Assembly: GCA_006503535.1 (NCBI GenBank)
Contig: QYRS01000001.1
Coordinates: 1,364,001-1,428,000 of the forward strand
Origin: Arthrinium phaeospermum
Lineage: Eukaryota > Ascomycota > Sordariomycetes > Amphisphaeriales > Apiosporaceae
DNA length: 64,000 nt
Direction of reading: 5' to 3'
Position numbers and translations under genes: made by a program. Shown piece by piece: positions 33,774 to 45,900 of this stretch (within the stretch, counting starts at the first letter, position 1; each line of letters opens with the position of its first letter). The notes below the pieces were generated by a model. The model ran no database searches. It was not told the DNA's origin and was given only the letters and a program-made list of their open reading frames with translations.

Positions 33774-35758
33774 CTTTTTCGAACTCGTCTCAATCAGTTT
33801 TTGAATATGGGGATACCAAGTTGCACTATGGCAAAGTATTATAGCTGCGAGCAAGTCGTCGGTTCGGAGAAGTTGCAAGTGGTCATCAAGCCCACTGGTG
33901 TCAGGTCAGGGGAGAGATGGCAATACTTGAACGTAGACCACGTTTTACCAGCAAATCAACTCCGATGAAGGAATCGACGAGTGACTCTTATATTCTCGTT
34001 TCTTTCTCCAATGTTGCTGCTATTTGCAGAGCTTGCTCAATACACGAGGTCAGATATGCTGGGCCGGTCTTTTGAGTTCTGGAGGCACCAGGAGATGCGA
34101 GTCCTTTGGCCATCAAGGCCACGAACCCTTTTTAGATAACTTGCTCGATATTCGCGGATGCACACCTCGCCTCCCTACTCATTACGTATCTATTCACGTG
34201 GTGTGCCATTCAGTATCAAATCAATCTGCGCAGTCTGCAGATTCAACGTCACCTCCCGGACGAGGCACCGATTTTCATGATTTCCCTACCGCGACGCGCC
34301 CTTTTCCATTGAAGAGTCCTAGGGGTGATCCTGTGGATTGGATCGCATTCGCCTTTACAATCCGAAAGACTGGCATATTAAATCTACCGTTCATATGGGC
34401 TCGATAGGGGTTGTCAACGGAGGTGTCAATCATCACACCTGGCCTTTTGGTACATCCCACGAGATGTTTTGTTGCAATTGATCGTACCCAAAGGTATTGA
34501 AAGCCCCAACAATCGCTTCGTGATGCGCAATTCATCAACTGTCCATTAGGCAGGCCTGCACGTCTCGATATGCTACGGCAAATGTCTGCGTCGGTCATTC
34601 AGGAGGCACACACGCGAGGAACCAGCGGAAACGTCCTTGTTCGAAGAAGCGAGGCCAGATATTCCAGATCCCCATTCCGGGTATCAATCATTGCCACAAT
34701 CTGTGAATGTTTGCGGTATTCTGCATGGTTGATAGTAGGTTTAGGGCTGTAGCTTGGAAATGAACTCAAGTGCCCCAGAAAGAGTTTAAGCCACATGGCT
34801 GTGTACTCCGTACGTTCTAATGGCAGGGCAGCTCCATGTAATTCAGGTAAATTGCTGCCCGCCTGTAAGTTGCCGCATATGTGCCCGCATCAAGGTGCTA
34901 ATTGCTTTTCCCCAGGGCCGAAAGTTGTTCTTATTGGGGAAAGGCTTTTTTTGGTAGACTTCGATAATAAAGTCTTGTTTAACCGTCTGCTACGACATTG
35001 GAGATGCCATGGCATGATAGATATGAACAAATGCGAGCAAGACCGTCACCATCGCTGTCCGTTTCTTTACTTCCAGTCACATACATGTCGACAGTGAGCC
35101 TGAGCAATTGTACAAAGTAGGAACTATGTATGTCCCTGGCTTGTCTCCGCTCGTGATATGTGGTTGAGTGGTCGGCATATTTAAAGCCTTCCCTTTGGAA
35201 TGTGAGTCAACATCGTCCGAGTTACACTGATCAAAAATCTAACCAACACAACATGGCGCTAGCGCCCCCTTGAATGGTTTTGTTGTGAGACATTCATGTG
35301 GTGTATTCACTGAACGGTGGGGGGAGCTCGAATACGAGCCTCTGTCACCATTCAATCGTATTCGCCAGATAATTTCGATTCAGAGAAGACGCATTAATAG
35401 CAAGTTCATTCGAACAATCTAGAGCTCTTCCTCGTAGCTACGATTAAGATGCTGGAAATGGTTACATCGCTAAAGGTAAGTAGGTTCAATGATGCCAAAG
35501 TTGGGATGAATAAGAGCCCAAGCTTTGACGGGATCTCATGTCCCGGGTCCTAGCGGAAAGCAAAATGGGCGTCTGATGACTTACTCAACTCATGTAAAAG
35601 ACCGAATGAATGCAATGGAATTGAATCCAGCTGTCGACACCAATCAGCAACGAAGTTTCCGTCCTTGGCAGCAAAACACCAGGGCCCCGTCCTGCAAGCT
35701 GTTTCAAGAGCAGCATCACCAACTTCAACCAGCAGACTTCTCTTGGCATACCTCGAAA
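33774..35758. other. Intergenic region, no gene recognised
   Basis: About 2 kb, AT-rich, with only short ORFs on both strands and no family resemblance. The right end should hold the acyltransferase promoter. The open frame upstream of 35759 back to 35525 has no conserved character and is treated as leader. Confidence 0.45.
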
Positions 35759-37281
35759 ATGGTGTCCGAAAAGGTCATCCCGCTCCATGAGTTCGACACC
35801 ATGCCGGTGTACCCCAACATGGTGCTCAGTCTCACGCTGAAGTACGACAAAGTCCTCGACCCGCTGGTTCTGCGGGACAGTCTGACTGAACTGGTGAGCC
35901 GCGAGGGCTGGTGCAAGCTGGGCGCGAGACTGAAGCGAAATGTATCGTCCCCCTTCGTAGTAACTGCTTGACGGATCAATCGACTAACCCGCCGCATCAG
36001 AAAAACGGGAAGCTGGAGTACCACGTCCCGGCAGCCTTTGACGAGAAGACGCCGGCCATCACGTTTTCGCACGCCCTGTACGACATGGGCGTGAAGGAGC
36101 ACCACCTCGGCTGCAAGATCCCCACGCACGACCCGGCCAAGCCGAGCATCATGGCGGACCCGGCCACGTTCGACCCTTTGACGCGGCGGGCGGACGCGCC
36201 CAAGGGCCTCGAGGACTTCATCCAGCGCGGGCTGCCGCAGCTGGAGCTGCACGTCGTCTCGTTCCGCGACGCCACCGTCGTCAACGTCAGCTGCCTGCAC
36301 TCGGTGCTGGACGGCATGGGGTTCGGGCGGCAGGGCCTCTTCCACGGCTGGATGCTCGTGCTGCAGGGCCGCCAGGCCGAGATCCCGCCCGTCTGCGGCT
36401 TCGACGAGGACCTGCTCAAGGGGCTCGGCAAGCAGCCCACCGAGAAGCACAAGTTCCACCACCTGCGCATGGGCGGGCTCGGCATGCTGTGGTGGGTCGT
36501 CAAGCGCGCGCTGCAGATGGTCTGGTACAAGGAGGAGGCGCGCATCGTCTGCGTCCCGGGGCCGTTTGTGCAGCAGCTGCGGGAGACGGCCATGGACGAG
36601 CTGGCCAGGGACATGGCCAATGGGAATGCGGATGGCGAAGGGGGCACCAAGAAGCCCTGGGTCAGCGAGGGCGACGTGCTGGTGGCGTGGTGGACGCGCT
36701 ACGCCACGATACACCTCCGGGACAAGCCCGACAAGACGGTCAACGTGAGCTGCGCGTACAACATCCGGCGCGTGCTGTCGGGCAACATGCTGCCGGAGGG
36801 CCACTTCTACCTGTCGAACGCGGCGCTGGGCCTGTTCATGCTGCCCAAGGTGCGGGACGTCTTCGACCGGCCGCTGGGCTGGCTGGCGGCCCAGATGCGG
36901 CAGGCCATCGTCGAGATGGGGACCAAGGCCCAGATCGAGGCGCTGGTGGCCGAGGTCATGCCCGACTGGACCCGCCCCTCCACGTTCCGCATGCTGGGCG
37001 ACCCGGGCATGCACATGGTCGTCTTCTCCAACTGGACGCAGGCGCAGTTCTTCCAGCTCGACCTCGCGCCGGCGGCGGCGGACAAGGCCGACCGCGGGCA
37101 GCCCGTCCTGCCCAGCTTCATCAACTACAGGGTGGTGAGTACGGTCTGGCCGATGCGGGACAACTTCTGCATCATTGGGAAAGACGCGGAGGGGAGGTAT
37201 TGGCTGGGCGGTGCTCTACAGAAGGGGTTATGGGCTAAGATTGAGAGCGAGCTTGCGCAAGAAGGCATCGTTGGCGCTTGA
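35759..37281 (+). CDS. BAHD/trichothecene acetyltransferase-like acyltransferase
   Basis: Two exons (35759-35941, 36001-37281), 487 aa. The start at 35759 is chosen because MVSEKVIPLHEFD is where family-like sequence begins; the frame is open back to 35525, so a longer N terminus is possible. The catalytic HxxxD motif is present as HSVLD within VSCLHSVLDGMGFG. The domain order (YDMGVKEHHLG region, HxxxD, central linker, then CAYNIRRVLSG and the FSNWTQAQFFQLDL stretch near the DFGWG position) fits fungal BAHD-like acyl-CoA transferases. The canonical DFGWG itself is not recognisable. It should transfer an acyl group from acyl-CoA to an alcohol or amine of a small molecule. No biosynthetic neighbours are evident. 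Confidence 0.82.
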
Positions 37282-37668
37282 GTAATGGTGCACCGTCGTT
37301 GGTGTTTTCGACATCATGGACCTCGGGTCAACCTTACTCCATTAAATTGACCGCGTGTATAAAATCGTTGTGTGTTGTGTTGTCGTTGCCTTTGCTTTCA
37401 TTCGGTGTTGATGCAGAGCAAGTAGCGTCTTTTGATTCCAAGCCATGTGGGGAACCACTCCCCTTTCCCCGTGCTCCGCTTCAGGTGATGCTAGTTCTTC
37501 TAAACACTAAACGGTTGCCTAAGGCGAGATATCAGTTCAACTCCAATACAGAATCTATTTCTTTCAAGTCGTCCAGTCCCGAGTATCTTCGCAGATCTCT
37601 TCATTGCCCGTTTCAATTCTTGTCATCTGGAGGAAAATTGAATCAAAGGGCAGCAAATTCTTGCTGCA
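37282..37668. other. Short intergenic region between acyltransferase and F-box-like gene
   Basis: About 390 bases; 3' UTR of the acyltransferase and promoter of the next gene. Nothing else is seen. Confidence 0.5.
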
Positions 37669-39828
37669 ATGCCTGCCTCGTCAGGCTTTCCGTGGCCTTG
37701 GTGGCCTCGGAAGCTGCTCGGGCCCAGGTTTGCCGCACAAGAAGAGGGTGATAATAAACGCTTCTTATCCAATCCCCTCATCCCGACTTCGTCTCCTCCG
37801 GGTGATCTCCCATTTGAGATCCTTCTCCAAGTGGCCGACATCATCTACCAAGAGCACCGGCCAAGCCTCTCAGCACTCGCACAAGTCAATAAGATGTGCT
37901 ACGCGGCCTCAATGGCCTGGCGACTCAGAAGCATCCGCCTCGAGGTAAAAAAGCGAGAACAGCTGCGTCGCGATGTGGTCAACTTCCTCCGAGTTGTCAG
38001 CCCGACAGAGGGGGTGAAGCACGTGCGATGGCTCGAAGTGCGAGGCTCTTTGGCACCGACAGTAGCCGGAGAGGAGAAGATCCGGAAACGCCCCAAAGAA
38101 CCCGTCTTACAAGATCACATTTACGAAGGCACCACTAGGGATGTTTTCAGCGAGCCCGTGTACGCCGACTTCGACTATGACGGGCCTATTGAGGTGCTGC
38201 CAGAGGAAGACAGCGCTTGGCAGCCCGTTGTGGACCTGCTGCACACGCTTTCGCACCTCGAGGACTTTGTCTTCACCAGCGAAGAAAACCAATTCCCGCC
38301 CACTTTGCTGCAGGCCCTACAGAAGCACCACCCAGCGTGTCGACTGCATCTCCCCTTCTTCCGCTTTCGCAGTCTTCGCGAGGAGGCGACAGACCCGCAC
38401 GAGATGGCCATCGCCTCTTCGCCGCTGCTGCATAGCATTGGCGTAAAATGGGTCGATGTTGACTTCAAGAAACACGACGATTGGAACCGGCAGGCCGTAA
38501 TGAGCCTCATCGCAAGCGGCATGGCCCCGAATCTCAAGCGCGTGAATTTGACGCATTCGGCGCCCATGGCAGGTGGAAAGCGCTATGGACCGTACCGCCC
38601 CGATCCACCCTGGAAAGGGTTTACCCCAGGACCGTGGAGCCAAAGCGCGGACACGGCGAGGCCGGCCTCCTTGCAATCTCTTACAATATTTGACTACAAT
38701 CCAATCCGGGCGAGCCATCTATTAGAGTGGCAAAAACACACTGCCTTCGACACGTTGAAGGATCTCACCTTCATCACCCAAGTCAGTGGCGAAGCGCTTG
38801 AGTGGGCCGCCCTGAACGCCTCGTTTCCAAACCTGACGCATCTGAGCATGAAATTCATGCTCGACGAGGGAGACGATGGCGCGCCTGATTCCGATTCATC
38901 CGCGGCGACGTTCTTAGCCAGTCTCAATCCCCTCGAGTCGCTGCGACTCACCGGCCACATCGACAACGGAACCATCGAAAGCACCCTCTCGCGGCACGGC
39001 CCCACCCTCCAAAGCTTGACCTTGGACCCCATTAGCAGCCGGAGCCCCAGCACTGGGCCCAGGCACCAGCCGTCAACGTATGGCCGCGACCGCATCCTAC
39101 AGCTGCACGACGCCTGCCCGCACCTCGAGAAGCTGGGCCTGCCCATCCGGCGACAGAAAGGCGAGCGGGAAGAAGTGACAATCTACCGCGCCCTCGCCGA
39201 GAATCCGAGCCTCACCGACATTACGCTCGAGCTCAGCAGCTCCAGTGGCGGAGGAGAAGAACCCAGAGAGCCGTTCGGCGACCCCTTTAAAGATATGCTA
39301 TTCGAAAAAGCCCAGCAGTTCCGCCAACACCCCATGCGCAACGGCGACGTCATGGAGGCACTCCTAAACTGCGCCCTGGACGAGCACCTCGCCCGCGCCA
39401 TCTGGGACGTCATTGCTATCGGCAAGGTGGGCCGACCACTGCGCTCGCTGCGCCTTGGTCCACGCGGCGGCACGGCCTATGGCCAGCGCGGGACCTCGGG
39501 CGGCTTCAAGACCATGATAGAGCACCTGCAGCGCGGCTACCTGCTAGAGGGCAGCGTGCGCGACGACGACGCCGAAAACGGCCGCGGGGCGGCGCCCACG
39601 GTGGTGGAGCTCGATCGAGAGGCGCGGGAGACGTGGGACGAGCAGCAGCGAGAGAGCCGGCGCGACTGGCTTCGGCGGTACGCGGAGATGCACCCCGACC
39701 AACCGTCGCCGCCGCCGCCAACAAATTGCTTGGAGGAGGTGCTGCAGCGGTTGTGGCCGGCGAAGGAGGGGAGTTACGATTGGAGGGACGACTGGAAGAG
39801 CTTGCCGCTTGATCTGGGCCAGGGCTGA
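37669..39828 (+). CDS. F-box-like protein with leucine-rich C-terminal region
   Basis: Single exon, 719 aa. An F-box-like helix pair lies near residues 43-80 (DLPFEILLQVADIIYQ, then LSALAQVNKMCYAASMAWRLRSIRLE). After it come irregular LRR-like stretches such as PNLKRVNLTHSAP, LQSLTIFDYNP, FPNLTHLSMKFML and LESLRLTGHID. The last 100 residues are charged, with a run of Asp, Glu and Arg, and look disordered. F-box proteins of this kind usually recruit substrates to SCF ubiquitin ligases; here the target is unknown. Two in-frame ATG alternatives exist only deep in the domain, so the annotated start is preferred. It may be taken for a plain hypothetical if the weak F-box is missed. Confidence 0.78.
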   Translation: MPASSGFPWPWWPRKLLGPRFAAQEEGDNKRFLSNPLIPTSSPPGDLPFEILLQVADIIYQEHRPSLSALAQVNKMCYAASMAWRLRSIRLEVKKREQLRRDVVNFLRVVSPTEGVKHVRWLEVRGSLAPTVAGEEKIRKRPKEPVLQDHIYEGTTRDVFSEPVYADFDYDGPIEVLPEEDSAWQPVVDLLHTLSHLEDFVFTSEENQFPPTLLQALQKHHPACRLHLPFFRFRSLREEATDPHEMAIASSPLLHSIGVKWVDVDFKKHDDWNRQAVMSLIASGMAPNLKRVNLTHSAPMAGGKRYGPYRPDPPWKGFTPGPWSQSADTARPASLQSLTIFDYNPIRASHLLEWQKHTAFDTLKDLTFITQVSGEALEWAALNASFPNLTHLSMKFMLDEGDDGAPDSDSSAATFLASLNPLESLRLTGHIDNGTIESTLSRHGPTLQSLTLDPISSRSPSTGPRHQPSTYGRDRILQLHDACPHLEKLGLPIRRQKGEREEVTIYRALAENPSLTDITLELSSSSGGGEEPREPFGDPFKDMLFEKAQQFRQHPMRNGDVMEALLNCALDEHLARAIWDVIAIGKVGRPLRSLRLGPRGGTAYGQRGTSGGFKTMIEHLQRGYLLEGSVRDDDAENGRGAAPTVVELDREARETWDEQQRESRRDWLRRYAEMHPDQPSPPPPTNCLEEVLQRLWPAKEGSYDWRDDWKSLPLDLGQG

Positions 39829-40055
39829 ATTCGTTTCACTGAGATGAACCATATTCTGGTTCTCTACGTACGACGCTATATTATCGGCTTATGGTGGGTG
39901 CGTTCTAGCTTCCTAAAGCTGGAACAGGGTTGCTCAGCATGTGGCCACTCCACTCATATCTGCTTGTCGTCACACCAGGCTTCCATACACAATTCAGACG
40001 AGGACAGCACAGGACAGTGTTCACCGTGTTACCCTTGACGAAGCGACTTCCCCCG
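39829..40055. other. Convergent gap between F-box-like and 2EXR genes
   Basis: About 230 bases between convergent stops; no feature seen. Confidence 0.5.
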
Positions 40056-41030
40056 TCACAGCCTCGCCTGGCAATCGTGGCAGGCAAGGACCGTCTTCCA
40101 CTGATCCTCCCTATTCAAGATCATCCGCCCATTGTAACTCCGCCCATTCCGTGTCTGGCGGTACCCGAGTCCCTCCATATCCATGTTGAACTGACATGAC
40201 ATCAGGCCGGCCATGGTGGGAATGCCGTGACTGCCCGTCATGTAGACGCGCCGGAACACCTCGACCCCGACGAAGACGTCCTTCATCCGATCATGGAGCC
40301 GCAAGCAGCGCTCGGGGTCGCGGCGCGCCGACGCGGAGGGGTCGTCCTGGACCACGTGGACCAGGTTCCTGACCTCGCGGAGCATGCCTGGATCGAGCGA
40401 GCCCGTCGTAAAGGCGCCGACGACAGCGGCGTTGAAGTACCTCGGCCTTGGGGGGAGGCGGAACCAGGACAGGCCGAGCAGGAAGTGGTCGCGCTCGAGG
40501 CTGACGGGGATCTCGCCCAGCGGCCCGGCCGGCAGCGGCGGCGCCGGGGTGGTGCTGTCGTACTCGAGCTCCAGCTGGTGTAACCGCATGGCTATGCGCA
40601 CCACGCCGGTCATGGCGTGGACGGGGAGGCGGAGCGGGAACAGGGCGTTGGCCACGCTGCGGCTCTCGAAGTTGGCGTGGAAGACGGGGCGGAAGGGCTG
40701 CTGGAGCTCGCGGGTGATGATGATGCGGTTCGTGGGCTCGTCGAATAGGAGGAGGCGGTCGCGGTACTCTTCAAGGACGGCATCTTCCCACTGTTGTTGC
40801 GTGACCCGCGCGTCAGCTGCTTCTCTTATGTGGCTTATGCTACTGCTCGTCTTTTACCTCGAAAACAAGAAACCAAAAAGAAGAAAGGAATAAACCAGGC
40901 TATCCAATTTCCTCATCTTGGAGAGCTATCGTCTTCGTCTGAGGTTGGGCGGGTCTTGACTTACTATCTGTAACCGAAGTTCGGCTGGTAAACTGGGGAA
41001 AAGCGAGAACTCGGTAGGAGCGGTGGCCAT
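40056..41030 (-). CDS. 2EXR-domain protein
   Basis: Two exons (41030-40965 and 40790-40056), 266 aa, phases closing. The 66-nt first exon supplies the diagnostic start of the domain: EFSLFPSLPAELRLQI. The second exon begins with the expected Trp and continues WEDAVLEEYRDRLLLF. The second signature, FRPVFHANFESRSVANALFPLRLPV, contains the ESR box typical of 2EXR proteins. The intervening intron is 174 nt, longer than its neighbours. The C-terminal half has no known domain. 2EXR proteins are abundant in Pezizomycotina and functionally uncharacterised. Without the first exon this gene would appear as an unrecognisable 199-residue ORF. Confidence 0.82.
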
Positions 41031-41670
41031 ACTAGCGACGTCTGCTCCTCTGTAATGGAGATGAGAAATTCAAGCAGTGATAGTCGCATTGGATATTTTT
41101 TACCTGGAGAGAAAAGGAAATACATTTTTAGGTTTGAAATTGTGTTGGTTGCTCCTGTCAGTTTGCCCACTCAGATGCTGTATGTGGGCCCACGAGAAAT
41201 AAGAGGCTACATGAAAATGTAACTATCTCCATCGTTCAGAGCAATCAAATCTGACATTCAACGATATAAGGTGTTGGATCCGTATGAATCCTGGCCTGTC
41301 TATTCCGAGGTCGCACGCACAACTTCAGCATATGAGTTTTCTTGAGTTTCATGAGCGTCGTTCATGTACCAGGAAGCTGTTACGACCCTCTTTCATAGAC
41401 TCGCGGAATCATTTCACATACTTAGTATGGTGACGATCCCATGCCATCACTGAATCTTTGAGCGAAGATTTCCATCGACAGAAAGCCTCAAGGGTAAACC
41501 ATCTTCAGTCCCGGCCGCGTTTTGGAGTATCATCATTGCCCAAGTCATAACGTATGGCGGCCTCTGTGCATGAAATCTGAGGTCTGGAGGGGCTTGAAAA
41601 TATTTTCATTATTGCTTATAGGTATTAGAATGCTCGCTTTACCTCCTGTCTCCTAGATTTTGCAGGATAA
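41031..41670. other. Intergenic region between 2EXR and CFEM-like genes
   Basis: About 640 bases, AT-rich, containing the promoter of the 2EXR gene and the 3' UTR of the CFEM-like gene. No ORF of note. Confidence 0.5.
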
Positions 41671-42355
41671 TTAGATCAAGAAAGAGGCGGCAGTCAGAAT
41701 AAGGGCACCAGCACCCCAGATGCTCTTGGACTGTGAAGCACCGCTGTTAGGGGGCGTAGAAGTCGATGCCGGAGTCTCTGACCCCGTCTTGGTAGCTGAG
41801 CCCGACGGAGTGGCCGCAGCCGCGGCTGAGGATTCCGTGGCCTTGGTCGAAGATGACGCGGCGGGAGCGGTCGACGCCGGCACGGCACTGGAAGACGAGG
41901 TGGTAGCCAGCTTGATACCGCAGACAGCCTCGGTATCAAACTCGGTGGGGATGGGCTTGTTCCAGGCAAGGCAGCCCTGCACACCCCTCTCGATAGCATC
42001 TACAGACATGTATTAGATCCAAAGCACGCACAAACAGATACACCGGGCTACCAGACCGAGGCCAAGGGGCAGAGCCAAAGAACTTACCGGGCAAGACATT
42101 GGCGTCGCAGTTCTTGGCCATGCAGCAGTACCACCGCTCGCGCTCCGCCTTGAGCGTGCACGTGCAGGCGGGGTTGTCCGAGTTGCACTTGTTGGTGAAC
42201 TCGGGGAAGAAGCAGCCGTTGTTGCATTTCGCGTCCTTGTTCTGCTTGTCGAGGTTCACCTCCCAGGCGGGCTTCGACGTAGACTGCGCCGCAACGAGAC
42301 TGGCGGCGCCGAGCACGGTCGTGAAAAGGACCGTAGATGTAGTTAATTGAACCAT
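41671..42355 (-). CDS. CFEM-like GPI-anchored cell-surface protein
   Basis: Two exons (42355-42088, 41999-41671), 198 aa, phases closing. A signal peptide (MVQLTTSTVLFTTVLGAASLVAA) is followed by a cysteine-rich domain. Its cysteines fall in the spacing KCNNGCFFPEF, KCNSDNPACTC, WYCCMAKNC, then VQGCL and AVCG, close to an eight- to ten-Cys CFEM pattern, although the classical Asp-containing loop is hard to place. A Ser/Thr/Ala-rich stalk of about 65 residues follows, then a hydrophobic tail (SIWGAGALILTAASFLI) fitting a GPI-attachment signal. It should be exported and wall- or membrane-anchored. CFEM proteins take part in heme/iron capture or surface interactions; which applies here is unknown. 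Confidence 0.82.
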
Positions 42356-42918
42356 GATGACCGATAAGGGTGTGGGTAAGCGAATGTAAGGGTGGAAAGC
42401 GAGCGACGACAGCGAGTGACTGGTTGACTGCAAAGAGAGACGAAGTGAGAAGTAACTATTCCGCAAACCAAACACGGAAATGATGGTCTTTATCAGAAGT
42501 AGCTAGCCAGCGACTGTGCCGTAGCCGCTAATCTCCTTTTGGCGTGACGATACAGAGATGTAAGCACTAACAGCACCGGAGGGCAGAATTAGGGGCTGAA
42601 GTCTTGGCACCTCATCTTGGTTTGTCTTGGCGCGTTGCTGCCTAAGAGGACAGCCCACCACCCCTCGCAAACACGAGTGGTTCGACAATGATAGTCTTCT
42701 TCAATGCCATAATTTCGGCCCCCAAAACTTGAGATGCGAATACTACGCCCAATAATACACCTTGAACAGTCACGTGGGTATCACGTGACAGACACGGTCG
42801 AAATTCTGCTGCTCTAAGCGCCGGCATCAAGACCCAGTTCAACTCCTCAGTTCTCCGGCTTCTGACCTACCAACACGAGAGGCTGTCACATGGCCTACAA
42901 CCAACCTAATCTCTCAAT
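42356..42918. other. Divergent intergenic region between CFEM-like gene and second NACHT gene
   Basis: About 560 bases between two divergent ATGs, holding both promoters. No ORF of note. Confidence 0.5.
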
Positions 42919-45900
42919 ATGGATCCTCTCACTGCTCTATCCCTTTCCTGCAATATTCTTGATTTGATCGAGAGGGCTGTCAAATGCGCACTGCTGGTGA
43001 AAAAGCTACACGATGGCGCCTCAATGGAGGTCGGCGAAGACGCAGAGACTGTCTACGATACCATGCAGGGAGTTATTACTGCCTTAGGCGATAAAAGCGG
43101 CCGGCCGCTGTTAAAGCCTAAGCTACAGACTTCCATGGACAACATTCTTGCCCAATGTGAGGAACTCTGTCGTGCATTGGAAAAGGTCCTCTGCAAATGC
43201 AAGCCAGCTAAAAAGTCTTCTTGGCGCTCTGCGGGTGCCGCTGCAATCCGAATTGTGATGAGTAAATCCGACATTGAGAGTTTGGAGAGAAAGTTGAAGG
43301 AGCAGCGCACAGCGCTGGGAATGCTGGAGATTGCCATCATTCGGTACGTCTACCCTATGCCCTTTGGCAAGCTTATGTCTTGATGTCCTCAGTGGCTGAC
43401 TGTATTATGCAGCGACGGCATAGAGAAAACCAATCAGCTACTTGACCACGTGAACCTGAAAGAGAATCGGATCTCTACCCAACTAGAGGGCATTCATGAG
43501 AAAGTAGAAGACGGCATTGGACCTTTGCGAGAAAAGCTCGACGAGGTCTTATCACAGATGAAGACGTCTGATGAGAAAATCAAGCACCACTCCATCATGA
43601 CCAGTCTCGATTTTGCATCGATGGATGCAAGGTTTAACGAAGTACATGAACCTGGCTCGGGTACGTTGAACTGGATTTACGACGACCATGAGCGACTTAT
43701 CAGGGAGGAAAGGACTCTCGGTATCACCCTTACCGATTGGCTTCATCATGGCTCCGGAATCTTTCACATTGTCGGTAAAGCCGGGTCAGGAAAATCGACG
43801 CTGTTGAAGTTTGTTTACGAAATGCCGCGGACCGCAAAGCTGTTACAGACTTGGGCTCAGTCAGACAACAAGCAGCTGGTATTGTGCCAGTTTTTCTTCT
43901 GGAGAGTAACCATGATCAGGGAGAAAAAGACGCTCAAGGGACTGATCCGAGGCTTATTACATAACATTTTGAGCCAAGTCCCGGAATTATCGCCGATACT
44001 GTTCCCGAACCTATGGCAACAGAGGTTGAGTGCTTCAGGTGGCAATATTTCGTTCCGGATCACAGACCGCGAGGTGGCCACTGCTTTCGAGACTTTGATG
44101 GAAAGCGACACAATCTACGACAAGCTTCAGATTCGTCTCTGTTTCTTGATTGACGGTCTCGATGAATTTGAAGAAGACGTCGCTCTGCAACGTGAAACGT
44201 ACCGAGATCTGGCGATAAAACTGCGAAAGTGGGCGTATAACCCCTTTCACCGTCACATGAAGATGTGCGTCACAAGCCGGCCGTTGGCAGAGTTTACTTC
44301 TGTATTTGAGGCTTCTCAGAGGATCACATTGGAAAAGCACACAAAAGCAGATATCGAAAAATATGTGCACGATGAACTTGAGCTCAACGAGCTATTCCAG
44401 GAGCTTGGGCGATCTTCCCGCGGCAATGCTTTGAACTGCGACTTCATTCCTCTTGAGGTCATCTACAGAGCTGACGGCGTATTCCTCTGGGTTGTGCTTG
44501 TTATACAACTACTGAAACAGGAGTTGTCAACCGGGGCTAGCGCGCAGTCTCTTCTAAATATTGTGGCCTCCTCTAACCCAGCTTTGAATCTGTTCTTCGA
44601 GCAAATCATCCATTCGATCCCCCATCGCCACAGACTTGCGTCGTTCTATCTTCTAGCCGCATCCATGCACCTTTCTGGCTACTTTATCACCCCAGAAAGA
44701 AACTTCCGTCTGTTCGAAAGCTTCCAAGAAAAGAGACCTCAACTAATTTGGACCAAATTGGATTTGTGGGACTCTGCTACAATTTTTGAACTCGGAGACA
44801 AGCATCCCCAAGACTTTCTTGACTTTGACCGGCACACAGAAATACCTGTGGTCGAAATGGTTGATGGCGACGCACGAGACGAAATCGAACAGAAACGGTT
44901 GGCATCCCGCTGCCGGGGGCTTTTGGAGTTTCAAAACGGGAAGCTCGTTTTCATACACAGAGCGATCCCAGAGGTACTGCAGGAGTATTTCCGACAGGAG
45001 CGACAGACCGAGGTCGAGGATCAAAAGGTTTCTGAGATGCTTGCATGGATCGCGTTGGCACGAGTCACCAAAGACCCCCGACCAGTCCATCTCCACAGCG
45101 GCACTCTATCATAGGGATATTGACCCATCTCAGACTACGTGATCTGGACGGCTGCGAGTCGCTATTCCGCATACTACAGCACATTGATAAAGTGCTTATC
45201 CCCACCAAGGAACATCGCGGCCCGAAAGAGCATCCCTGGAAACGACTACACGCAGAAAATCGGTTACTTTTCAAACTCGACATTTATGAAGGCAACACGA
45301 AAGAATATTGGTTCCGATCATCATTTCCCGATGTTATCTCGCTTTGTCAGCAATGTGGATTGTACGAATATGTGTGTTGGGGACTTGATGAATTCCTGCA
45401 AAAACCCGAAAATAGGGATAGGACTTTGAGGCTACTCACAGATAGTGTCCTCAACTTGGCCTCTCGTGATAGTCTTCTATCTCTGACCCATCAGAAGATC
45501 ATTGATGCTATGGTCCTCACTGGTTTCAACCTTGAAACCTTGAAGGGCGAAGAAAACAATGAAAATGGCAAGACAGAGGCGGGTGCTCTTTGGTACGAGT
45601 TCATAGGGAGAGAGCTTCACTTCTGGGCAACTGGACACAGTGAGCTAGAGCTCGAACCCGAAAGCAGGTTTCTGATCAAGTCACCGTCTGGAATTAACTG
45701 GCGTGGCATCGAGGCTTTTCTCAGACTCGGAGCAGACGCTGATATCCTCCTGGTCCAGACGTATAATGCCGGGGGCATTGTTGGACCGCAAGGTAACATC
45801 CTCTTCACTGTTAGTGAAGACTACTACAAGAGTCACGACTTCATTTATAGCAAGCCTCGACTTGTCAGGCTCCCGAGATCGCCGATCTCATTGCGCGATT

